A stretch of 64,000 nucleotides of DNA from Tribonema minus (taxonomy: Eukaryota > Sar > Xanthophyceae > Tribonematales > Tribonemataceae), in the NCBI GenBank assembly GCA_017506865.1, contig JAFCMP010000022.1, forward strand, positions 248,001-312,000. Direction: 5' to 3'. The translations under genes were made by a program, and so were the position numbers. Positions 22,036 to 33,100 of this stretch are shown here, piece after piece (the stretch's first letter is position 1; each line of letters begins with the position of its first letter). The notes under the pieces were generated by a model. It was not told the DNA's origin. It did no database searches and was given only the letters and a program-made list of their open reading frames with translations.

Positions 22036-24766
22036 TCACGCCTTGAGCCCCCACCCGCCATCGACCTCGTGCACAGAGCCGGTGATGAAAGTGGCCTCGT
22101 CGGATGCCAGGAAGCACACGAATGGCGCAATCTCCTCCGGTGTGCCGACACGTCCCACAAGCGACACGGGCGCCGCAAAGGCGTTGTACGACTCGTCCGT
22201 CATGCCCTCGCCCATGATGGCCGTCTGCACGATGCCCGGCGCGATGCTGTTGACGCGCGTCTTGTGCTTACTGGCCTCTATCGCCTGCGGCAACGACGAC
22301 GGAGAAAGGGGGGGGGGGGGGGGGAGGGTCAAGTTTGAGTTGAGCACTGCATTCACCAATGGCGTGGTGAGGAAAATGTGACCACAAGCTGCTACTTGAG
22401 AAGTATGTGCATCGGGTCCTGTCACGCAGTCGGTCTGCTGCGCTAGAGGCAAGGGACGTTGATGTTTCAAGCGATGCCTTCGCACTGGGTGCCATTTACT
22501 GTAGCCGTTACAGTCTGTACCGCCACACGCTGGCACTTGGCAGTGAGCGTGCAAATGCTGCTGGCTGCTGCTGGCGGTGCAACGGACGCTATGAACCAAC
22601 TCTACCTACCACCTTCCAAGTAAAGGAAACACCGGAAATGTGAGCACCAGATGCCAGCGCACATCGCCTTCAGCCTTGCACACTGCTGCGCAAGGCCACC
22701 CCCTGCACATACCGCATATTTCATGACCATGTCCGCAGCGGCCTTGCTGGCGGAGTACAGCCCGCCGCCCGCGAACGCGGGGTTCGCCGTCGCGCGCAGC
22801 GCCATGCCGCTGGAGTTGATGATGACGCTGCCGCCGCCGCCGCTCTTTTCAATGGCGGGCAGCACGTGCTTGAGCCCGAAGGCCACGCTCTTCACGTTGA
22901 CGTCGAAGATCTGTGGCGCGGACGTGATCCGGACGCGGAGAATGAAGGAAGGGCGAAATGACAGAGGTGATGGGTTTTGGCTGTGGCAGCCAGCGATGGG
23001 TGTGACATGCCGCATCGTGCGTGCGTTTCCTCAGTCTGACGAGTGCAGTCACTGTGGCAGGCTGTGCGCCGGGTGGCAGGGGGAGTATGCAGCCGGCTGT
23101 GAGCGCTGTCAGTGCCAGCGCTGCTGCAGTTCACTGACCAAGTACTAGGTCCATGCATGCGCCGCACGCATCTAGAGACAATCAAGCGCACCCCACTTGC
23201 ACAGGCACCGCAAGGGTGTAGGTGTGCTTGTGTGGTGGAGCTGCAGGGCGTACTGCTCTCATAATTTGCTCTCAAGTAGGGCTAGGAGTGGCACAATCAC
23301 ACACAGCCGTTTAAAAGCCTGCATGCTCACCTTGTCAAAGAGCTCCTCGGTGACCTGTTTACACATGCAAGTAACCGCAACACAACAGTACACAATATCA
23401 GCAACGAAATGCACAGGATGTCTAAAGCATGGACGTTCGAGGTAATAAGTCCTCCCATGGTAGCTCAAGTCTATGAGTCTATGAGTCAAGTCAACGAGTG
23501 CGAAGTCAGCGCACTGGTGCCAGACCGCGAGTTACCCACGCATCAAGTCTGCCAGAAGTCAGCACGCTCATGTGAACGCACACCTGTGAGACATTGCAGC
23601 ATGCTATAACTTTTATGATGACACTCGCTATCATGGAGTGCGACGTGCTGAAGTGCCACAGGCTGCGCATAGCCGTCCAAGGACACGTGTCATGGTGACA
23701 GTCGCGGTGCGCCAGTAGCACTACAGTCAACATTACTTCTAGTAGCGACTTTAGCAGAAAGCGGTGGAGGCGCCATACTGCATGTTTAGAGTGCAGCTGC
23801 GTACTTACTGATACGCAAACTGCTAGAGCAACACACCAGATGTATGTGGCTTGGCACGGCGATCACACTGATGTGACTGACGCAGTGCGCCGTACGTATA
23901 GACCAAACATTGCATTCAGAATGCTCGTAATGTTTACCTGGTCAACAGGTGCACCGCCATACGTGCCAGCATTGAGGAATGCAATGTGCAGTTTCCCATA
24001 TGCAGACAGAGCTGCATCTACAATTTCCTTGTTCGCGGCATCCTTGGATACATCTGCTGCAACTGCCAGCACATCCCCGCCCTTGGCCTGCATGTGCACA
24101 ATAAAGAGTGTCACCGAATTGAGCGCTTCCGGGTATGGCAACTCAGTTTGGCAGTGAGGAGTGCAATTGAACGGATGCCTGCACTACATCTGCAGCAAAG
24201 TGTCCCTAATGCGATGAGCACACACGCAGCTGCTGCATTTAAAGTTTTGATGTATATACTATGGATACATACTTCTATTTCATCCAATCGTGTTGAAGAT
24301 TGCGGACAACCGAGCTGGCATCTGGCATAGTAACCGAAACTTGTATTGTGAAGTGGCGGCGTGATGCATGAGTGATGCAATCGATTGTGCAAGCTCTGAT
24401 GTCATTGCAATCACCTTGATGTCAGCAGCGGCTGCCTCCAGTTTGTCCTTCGTCCTGGCCACCATCACAACCTTGGCGCCCTCCGCGGCCAGCTGCGCAG
24501 CAGTTGCCAGGCCCATGCCTGATGAAGCACCAGTAACGACAGCTACCCTGCCTTCAAATCGCTGCAGGGGGCACGAGACATGAGGTGGGGTAGAAACAGG
24601 CACTTCAAGCCTTGAGACTACTTTATGAAATGCTGAAGTCTGACGAAAACTCTCAAGTGAGAGGCACGCAGATGCGCCAACGCATGTGCATGCACATGCG
24701 CCAATGCATGTGCATGCTTATGCCTGTCACCAGTCTAGCAAGCCTTCAACTTACCTTGGCCGCCAT
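22036..24766 (-). CDS. Short-chain dehydrogenase/reductase (classical SDR), 6 exons
   Basis: NAD(P)-dependent oxidoreductase of the classical SDR superfamily. Exons in order: 24766-24755, 24561-24415, 24087-23938, 23354-23331, 22910-22713, 22284-22036. All are GT-AG and all junctions phase 0, giving 259 aa, the usual classical length. Motifs: nucleotide-binding TGASSGMG at 14-21, NAG at 92-94, catalytic Asn116, Ser145, and YSASK with Tyr163 and Lys167, then NSIAPG and a C-terminal DGGWGLKA. The Arg after the second strand (VARTKDK) favours NADP(H) over NAD(H). The Ser-Tyr spacing is about five residues longer than usual because of a Gly/Ala-rich insertion. The substrate cannot be assigned. 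Two exons are very small: 12 coding bases (MAAK) and 24 bases (VTEELFDK). A poly-G run at 22308-22324 (C on the transcript) precedes the last acceptor. Confidence 0.93.
22308..22324 (-). repeat. C homopolymer (on the transcript) upstream of an acceptor
   Basis: On the minus strand this 17-base C run lies about 24 bases before the acceptor of the last SDR exon and is the main pyrimidine tract there. Confidence 0.8.
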
Positions 24767-25100
24767 CTCGCTTGTTGTGAGAGTTGGATCTAGGACTAAA
24801 TCGTGTAGACTACACCTGTTCACTGGTTCGCTGGTTTGTGAATGCGCCTGCCAGCGATGACCAAACTACCTCTGTCGGCCGGCCTGAAGCAGGATCCCGA
24901 GTTCAGCGCGCGTATCTTTGATCCATGCTCGGCCACTCTGATCTCGGGTGGATATTTGTTTTGAAGTTTGGTTCGGGCGCGTCAACTTCTTGATGCAGTT
25001 CTAACTACAACAGTGCCCACACACTAAATTCAACAAGCAGTTGCAACCACGTGCCCCTTTTTTTTGTAGTGACATTGTTTACCTGCTTGCTGTGTTGTGC
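24767..25100. other. No gene recognised; SDR upstream region
   Basis: This stretch lies between the SDR start and the 3' end of the LINE copy. I see no clear promoter element and no coding frame. Confidence 0.35.
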
Positions 25101-25106
25101 TTCTCA

Positions 25107-26700
25107 TTGATCCTCGCCCAGGGTGCGAAAAAGCCCATATGGTGAATGTCCAGCTTCAACCAATCTGCATGTGTCTTTGTGAGCTTTTTACTTCCACTTG
25201 AGGGGCAGAAACTCTTCTCTACACTGCGCTATACAACACGTATGCACCTGCTGAGCTTGTGCACGTTATGCCTGCTAGGCCGCAGCAGACACCTCGGCTG
25301 CAGCCAGCGCCGACAAGTGCACAGATCTGTTGACACTCTTGTGGCAGTGCTAAGTAGATCGCAACAGCACACGCATATTTAGCATAGCAGCGCCGTGATG
25401 TTCGTCGCAGCACGCCAATAAGGCGCTGGGCACCACACACGCAAACGATGCGGCTTCCCCCCCAAGTTGATTGCTGCCCCCGAGCTCCACGCGCATATAT
25501 ATGAGCAACAGCATCCACCAGTGCGCACAACCACTGCGGGTGCACATCCCCACGGTGACCCCAACCGCAGCAGACACCTCGGCTGCAGCCAGCGCCAACG
25601 AGTTCACAGGCAATCCCCCTGCGGTAGCGCACGCTGATGCCGCAATACGCCCAGGAAGCACCGCTGAGATCATGCAGAGGTAGCTAGCTGCAAACGCCGC
25701 ATGGGCAGTGCCCACCGCAGAAGTGATTCCCAGTCCGCCATGACGACGTGACACGCGCGCCCGCTGCAAAACAGCACCGCAAAGAGCCGGCGACACGGAG
25801 TCATCGACGGCGTACTGCTCCCCAGCGCTCCCCATTCGGGCGCAGGCGCATGGCCTTCTAGAGCTTTCACTGTGTAAAGCAGTCCCATTGCTCGGCAGCG
25901 TCCGCACTCAGCTCCGGAGCCACTGTCCGCAGCGTACAGGTCATACGTGGAACGAGTCTAAAACACAGCAGACGGTGTACTGCACGGCGAGAAGACAGAG
26001 CCACGCACCACTGCGCAAACCGTGCGCCGGTGCCCCCCACCCCAGACTTGGAGGCCTCCAAGTGACGTCGAACGAAGTCCCCTGAGCCGATGAGCACTCC
26101 CAGCAGCACCAGCCCTGACACGTGCGCCGCATCACCAAGACCGCTACCGGCCTCAGGCTCTCGCCCCCCAGCAAGCTCAACCCCCAGTCCCGTGAGCAGC
26201 CGCCGCTCCTCAAGCGGAAGCTCGTGGCCCTGCACAGGCAGCGCAGAGCACTTGCTGAGGTCGAGCTCCAGTCCCACCTCCGCCATGTGCGCCTCGAGTG
26301 CCCGCACCACCGCTGCGTCCTGCGCTGAGAGGGAAGCGGTCCTGCTGTGCACTTGCACATCATCCATGGTTGCTGTCAGCATGCGCGGAGCGCTGCTCGG
26401 CAGCAATGTCGCGCCCCAAGTGCTCAAGTCGCGTCGCCAATGGTGTCATGCAGGCATGATGGAAAACTGCTAACAATGAGCAGCAAAGGCTTCACTGACA
26501 CGCGGATGCAATACTATGAGGGAGTCGCCTCCACGCCACGACACACGAGTTGAGGCACACTCTCAGGCTGGCCTTAAGGCCTTGCACGCTGCAAAGGGCT
26601 CAGCAATACCCCTGCACCCATTGCACATTTCATAGTGTGCGAGCCCTTGCACAAGAGGTCCTCTGTGCTGAAGGCGTCAGGGCTGGCAGCAGCAGCAGGG
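25107..26700 (-). mobile_element. Decayed non-LTR (LINE-type) retrotransposon, 5'-truncated
   Basis: Minus-strand frames carry the late reverse-transcriptase region. A degenerate form of the QGD block lies near 26560-26620, the metal-binding segment reads TMDDVQVHS at about 26350-26375 where active elements have [YF]xDD, and downstream are LDLSKC, VPRMTCTLRTVAPELS and RRHGGLGITSA (near 25735), which match the thumb and post-RT part of algal/plant LINE proteins. Frames shift at about 25880, near 26430 and further upstream, and the Tyr of the catalytic motif is missing, so it is inactive. The 3' end is marked by GCGAAAAAGCCCA at about 25120, shared with the copies at 39.8 and 59.4 kb. The upstream limit is approximate. 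Confidence 0.75.
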
Positions 26701-27070
26701 CTCCAGCCAAGGCGAGCTGTGAGTCCACTTTCGAAGGTCCACACAGGTGAAGCTGGAAGCATCAACCTCCGCAGCCTAGCACAACCAGTGGCATTTCTGC
26801 AACAACCCAATTGCAGTCACCGAGCCTTCTGGATTCGCCGCTAACAGCAACAGTGCATGCGACATGAGCCTGCGCTGCACCCAACTGTACCTGGCAGGCC
26901 TGGCTGTACGGTCAATGGCCGCGTCGTCATTTTGCGGCCAGCACCAGCTCCTCAGTTGTCAGCTCGGTTCACACAACGCTCCTGTCTTCCGCAATTGCAA
27001 ACCTCTCACGAGTTGCATGAAACTTCAACTATCATTCGGAAAAAGTGTGCTGTTCTGAGCGTGCATAGCT
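26701..27070. other. No gene recognised
   Basis: Possibly a further-decayed LINE 5' part; frames on both strands are unremarkable up to the Met at 27071 that starts the leucine-rich-repeat locus. Confidence 0.35.
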
Positions 27071-29003
27071 ATGGCCGAATCTGCTGCTGGCGAAAAATCC
27101 TCAGAACTGGCATCTCTGCGAGCCCGCCGGGCACAAGTTGCAGCCGAGCTATGCGCCATCGATGCAAAGCTGCGGATCCTGGACGCTGCGATTATGCCGG
27201 CACAGCAACCCCATTAGTGAGAAGCGCGCTGCGCTGGACCTGCGCGCAAGTGGCGCAGACGGCACGTCAGGTGCGGGGCATGCTGAGGAGAGATAGCAGA
27301 TTCTGGCTGATCTGGGCGACGGCGTGAAAGGCTCTGCTGACTCCGCGCCAGGCGGCGGCGGGAGGACGATGGCGGCGACGATGGCGGAGCCAGAGAGGAG
27401 GCGCCACTGCTGCAGAAGCGCCCAAAGCCTACAAGCATTGACGGGGAGAGCTTAGATATGCTCATAAAGGTGTTCACGATGCTGGCGCAAAATCGCCTGC
27501 TGCCGAAGCCGGGGTGGGGCCTGTGCAGGTCCATGCACCAGAAGGTCAGACCGATTGTACACCTGTTCGTCACAAACACATGTGCACCAGCTGCAGCGGC
27601 CCGCGCCTGTTTCAACAAGGCTGCCGTGCACCTTGAACTGCGCCAGGTGCACGACATTGATCCGCTGCTTGCCGTGGCTCTGAGCCCTGTTAGAGCCAGC
27701 GTTGGCAGTGTCGATCTTGGTCACTCGGACTGGTTCGATGTCCTCTTCAAAGATGTCATCGTGTTGACCCTGAGGGAGTTCCGTGGGGTCTTCACGCGCA
27801 TTCCGCGGTCGCTGCAGGAAGTGCACTTGGTACAGTGCGACACCGGAAGAGTGCTGCCGATGCTGCGCACAGCGGTTCGCGCCACAGGCGCCGGCTTCCA
27901 GGCAGATGCGCTAGCGCTAGTACACTCCTTTACTCTCAGCGATAGAGTGGCAAGCCTGCCAGACGAAGTTGGTGCTCTGTCGGCAGTAACGGTTGTCGTA
28001 CTCAGCGGCTGTGACCGGCTCACAAGCCTGCCGGACGGCATCAGCAATCTGGCCAGGTTGACCAGGCGTGACGCGAGCTACTGCACCAGGCTAACCAGTG
28101 TGCCGCAATGCATTGATCGCCTTACCGCGTTGGTCTCTCTTGACCTGAGCGAGTGCTACAGCCTTACTAGCCTGCCTATAGCATCGGCGACCTGGCAGCT
28201 TTGACGGCGCTTGACTTGAGCGAATGCGAAGGTCTCAGCAGGCTGCCCGACGGCATCGGCAATCTGGTGTCACTCGTGCAACTGAACCTCAACGCCTGCA
28301 CAGCACTCACTGTGCCGCCGGACAGCATCGGTAACCTGGCGCCGTCAAAGGCGCTGGACCTGTGTTACTGCACGTCGCTTCTTCGAATTGCCAAGCAGCA
28401 TTGGCAACTTGGCAGCGCTGGCAAGCCTGGAATTGGGCAGCTGCAGCATGCTCACAAGTCTCCCGGATAGCATCGGCGGCTTGACGTGGCTGAGCCTGTG
28501 CGGGGTCTTGACCCTGCGTAGGCTGCCAAACGGTATCGGCCATCTGGCCAAGTTAGCTCAGCTTAATTTGAGGTCTTGCGCCAGCCTCGCGAGCCTGCCG
28601 GAGAGCATCGGCGCCCTCGCGGCGCTAACGCACCTGTGGCTGACCCTCTTGCAAGCGCCTCGCCAGTCTGCCGGATGCCATAGGCGCGCTACGGTCGCTG
28701 CGGGTGCTCCACTTGGCCGAGTGCGAAGCTCTGACAGCACTGCCGAACTTGCCGGCGCTGTCACAGCTCAACCTGCGCAGCTGCAGCAGCCTGTTGGAGC
28801 TGCCGAGCTGCCTCGGGGAACTGGTGCAGCTCACAGCGCTGGACTTGTCTGCCTGCAGTCAGCTCGCGAGCCTGCCCAATACGCTCGGCAAGCTGGCGCA
28901 GTTGAAAAAATCAACACAGACGGGTGCGGAGCGCCTGACCCAGTCAGTCAACGCGCTGCAGCAGAGGAACCTCGCACAGCTGTCGCTTGAGGTGCAGAAA
29001 TGA
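27071..29003 (+). pseudogene. Leucine-rich-repeat protein gene with three single-base frame breaks
   Basis: A Met at 27071 opens a short helical N-terminus (48 codons, heptad-like, ending at TAG near 27215, where a GTGAGA donor overlaps). The main frame runs from about 27390 and includes an N-terminal domain of about 150 residues that I do not recognise. Leucine-rich repeats of about 24 residues follow, with consensus LTSLPDSIGNLAAL then LDLSECxxL, roughly ten to twelve in number. The frame breaks near 28177 (one base missing in a CTGCCTATAGC context), near 28383 (one extra C) and between 28640 and 28660; beyond each break the repeat consensus resumes in another frame, ending at a TGA at 29001-29003. 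The repeats resemble the regular plant/algal class that mediates protein recognition. Three indels suggest a pseudogene; uncorrected read errors are the alternative. Confidence 0.75.
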
Positions 29004-30181
29004 GCACAGGAGGTGTGCCGCTGCCGCTTTTGTGCAGAGGAGTCTCGAGCAGTAGTGCCTGCAAGTATGCGTGCAGGACGCATACTGCAGGCATCGTGTA
29101 TTGTGAAAATGTGACGCCCATTTCATCACCTTGATGTCTTGATGTGACACTCTGGCGTTTTGTCCACAACGTTGGAGCCATCATGTGTGCAACTGCAGCT
29201 CTGAGGCCTGAAAGCAGGGGCAGCTTTGTGTGTTTGGCACATGTGCCTGTACAGTGCCCATGGCCATGATGCATGATCTATTGTCATGGTGTTATGCTTC
29301 GAAGCATACCATTGGTGGGTGCCCCATGGCTAGGATGTCAATGTGCGCATGCTGCATATGCAATGTACCTGATGTGCGCACGCTTCGTGAGGAGAGGATC
29401 TGCTGCCTGCACGCCATTTGCAAAGTCATTGTTGACCTGCTTGTCCAGGCATTGCATCGATCGTATGTACATGCCACATGAAAGGTGAGTACTGTTGAGC
29501 ACCGCATGCTGACATGACAATAGCAATATCATGATTCATTGTGGTTTGTGTAAAGGCGCAGGCAAAGTGCGGTGGACATCTATATCTGCATCACTTTGTG
29601 CAGAAACGTGCAGTCAAGTTCCCTGTCTGCTCTCACCCCAAGTAGTCTAGGAGTGCTTCTGAGGGGGTTCGTAGAGGTATGCTGAGCGTGTGCAGGATGC
29701 ATCTGCCTTTGTATACTGTGGCAGTTGTGGGCAATGTAATGCACATGTCGTCAGTGATTTCACCCGATGAAAGGCACATGTGCTGCAGGAGCTGCCTAAC
29801 AAGTGGCTTGTGTCCTCTGAGCGCCCACACTGCCAGCAAAGTGGACGAGACTCAGTCTACAGTGTACCTAGACACATGCACACATGACATTTTGTGATGC
29901 CAAGACCTGGGGCTGCCATGCTGCTGCTGTTTATTACCTATCAAAAACCGTCTGCGAGTACCAATGTGTCCTGTATGACAATGTGACCCCTCGTCACTCT
30001 GGTTTTTGAAGGACGCTTGCAGTTCTGTCCCATTTGACATCATGCAGATTTGTGAGCAGCAGCTTGCGATTGCCAGGTCAAGGTCTGTTGCCATCATGAG
30101 CTGTTTCGTGCCAGTAAAGAGTCTTTGTCCCTTTATATCATTACAGGATGTCACCGCCTACTCTACATGTTCGACAGGCGC
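29004..30181. other. No gene recognised
   Basis: Between the LRR locus and the stop of the giant minus-strand gene. This region is more AT-rich than its surroundings and has only short frames. A GTAAGC donor-like site overlaps the giant gene's stop, so an extra 3' exon of that gene could lie here, but I could not identify one. Confidence 0.35.
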
Positions 30182-33100
30182 TTACCCGCCGGCAAAGCCG
30201 CCATCGTCTAAGACCTGCTCTTCTTGGTGCGATGGTTCCTCTGACATCGCCGCTTCTATACTCAATTGACTACTGTTTGTCACATGCTCGCCCCCCGTGC
30301 CCCCCTGCGTATCCGACGGCTCGACAGCATCATCACTAGCACGCTCCTGAACCGGGGCCTGCGTGCCGACTCTGTCAGCGCCGAACAGGTGCTCCAGGCT
30401 GCCCACGCACGCGCTGAAGGCGTCGTCCACCAGCGCAGTGCTCATGCGCATCAGAGCCTTGCAGTAGGCCGCCTGAGCGCTGCTGCCGCCGCCGCCAGCG
30501 CTGCCGTCTGTCGCGTCAGCGCTCATCCCTGCCGCATCGGCCGGGTCGAGGGCGTGCGCGACGGCGACCGTCGCGCCCTGTGCTGGACTGGCTTTGGCGC
30601 CGGGAGTCAACGCGTGCGCGTCGCTTGCGCCATCCTCCTGCTGCTTGTGGCCGATGCTCGCGAGCTCTGCTGCCAGCGGCTCGTAAGCTGCATCAGCGCC
30701 TGAATGTTGCTGTCCACCAGGGACTGCCGCCTGCTGCATGTGATCTCCTGCGTACTGATCGTCGGCCGAAGGGGCGGCCGCCGTGTCAAGCCCGTCACCG
30801 CCATCTAGTTGATTGTCGTGTGAGTGGTCAGCTGGCGTGGTCATCAACGCCTCAGCTGATGGCGCCTGCTGCATGTCGGCTAGTAGTGCATCATTATCTC
30901 CACCGCTGCTCGCTGAAGACTCCGCATTATGCACGCTGTTTTCAGCCTGGACAGGAGCTGCTACTGGCGGCTCCGACGGCTGAAGTCCGGACGATACTGC
31001 TGGCGACCCTGAGCTCACTGATGTTCCCGCTCCCAACGGTGCGCAACAACTTGAAGGGTCGGCGCTGGGCGCTGCTGACTCCTCTTGCTGTAGGACATGC
31101 TCTGTGCTACCTGCTTTCGGTCCGCTCCCAGCTTCGCAGTTGACTCCGGCTGCAGCCGACGTAGCGTCACTATCACCACCCACAGTGAGCAGCGGCGATG
31201 AGTCTTCATGGCCGTCATCGACTGCGGCAGCACCTGGCCCTGCAGGAGTGCCGCAGCCGTCATTGGGCGTGCGCATTGCGTGGGCGTCTGATGCGGCAGG
31301 CGTCGCCGCATCAGGTACTTGGCTAGCAGAGGCTGAAGTATGGGGATGCAGCCCTTGAAGGGGAGCGTCGCTTTCATGTGGAGCCGTGCAGTCATCGTTT
31401 GCGGCGCTGATCTCGGGGCTGCTGCTGGCGCTTGGATCACCTGCAACTGATTCAGGAGTGGTCGATTTAGGCGTGCCGCATGCGCCGCCGGTGTCCTCTG
31501 CCCCTGTCAACGCCGCTTGCGAACTGACATCTGATGCAGCATCGGCGGGCGCCGGATCGGCAGAGTCGATGTCGGATTCTGCTGCTGGTGGTGGTGGTGT
31601 CTGTTGCGGATTGAGGTCAATGTTGCCGGTCAGCGATGGCACAATCTGAAGGTCTGTCGTGGAGTCCATTTTCGCACACTGCTCTGTCTCTGAGCACTGC
31701 GCTGTTGAAGCCCCCTCAGCGTCGATCGTGGGGGCACATGCCGTGGTCGCAACTGTTACAGTCGCCGCTATGTCAGCGCAGCAGGGTGCTTGTGAGTCTG
31801 CAGCGTCTGCAGCCGCAGGTGGAACGCTTGCAAGCGTGCCTGCTGCCGCTGCGTCCTGACGTTGCTCTTCTGTTGGCGCTGCCACTGCTGCTGCGGGCGC
31901 TGCTGCTGCTGCTGCTGCTGCTGCTTCTACTGCTGCTGCCGCCGACTCAGAGTCTGAAGGGTCGTTACCAGCAGTGTCTACTTGTGCGCTGTTGCCGGCC
32001 GCGCAGCTGGAGTCTGTGTTTGCCGCATCTGTGTCCGCCGCAGGCATGGTCGCAGCGCCCATCACAACAGCGCTCACCGCGTCATCTGCAGCAAGTGACT
32101 GAGCACCCGATAGCCCCGCCGATGCCACCAAGTGAGGCGACGAAGTCTCCGCCGCCGCAGCAGCCTGAGCATTGCTGCCTTCCTTGTCGTTGTCGACAGC
32201 GCACGCCTCAGCTTCTGCGTCGTCGCTTGTCTGTGCCAGCGCGTCCAACGCCGCCGCGCCTTGCGGAGCAGACATACTGCTGCTGCTGCTGATGCGCCGC
32301 GCGCTGCTGCCCGTCGCCGCGCTGTCGCTGCCGGTCGCGTCGCTGCTGCTGCCGCCGCCGCCAGTCATCGCCGCCTCCGACTCCGAGTCGCCAAAGGCCA
32401 GGATGGGCTGCGCGTTGCGGCCGAAGCTCGGGCTGACGGCCACGACGTGCTGCAGCGGCGCGGCGTCGTCGTCCAGCGCGCAGACGCTGTCGCGCGGCGC
32501 CGCGATGTCGTCGAGCGGCAGCCCGAACAGCTCGCTGTACGGCTTGGCGCCGCCGCCGCCGCCGGACTCGCGGAAGCTGGTCAGCACGGAGAGCGGCGGC
32601 CGCGGCGCCGGCGGCAGCGCGCCCGCAACGCTGTCGTCCTCGCCGCTCGCGCTGTCGGCCGCCGCCGTCTCCGCCGTGCACTCCGTCATGAGCGCCGTCT
32701 GCGCACTGAGCGACGACACGTCGCCCTCGTGCGTCAGCTGCGCGCTGCTAGCGGTGCGCCCCGCGGAACAGCCGTCGTTGGCCAGCGATGAGCCGTCGGG
32801 GGCGTCGTCTGCCGCGGCGGCTGCCTCTGAGTCGGCGCGAGTGCTGCCACCACCCTCAGCCAGCAGCGGCTCCGCCTCCACGTCGTCGTCGTACGGGTTG
32901 GCCACGCTGCCGTCGCCGACCGCGATGCTGCTGATGACGCTGCTGCCGGCGTCGAGACACGATGCGTGAGAGGCACCTGCTGCTGCTGCGGCAGCATCGG
33001 GGTGCGCCACTGCAGCGGCGTGTTGCACGTGAGCGTCCGCTGCTTCCGCCGCATCAAAGACGTCGTCGCTGAAATCACCGCCAGCTGCAAGGTTCTCGCA

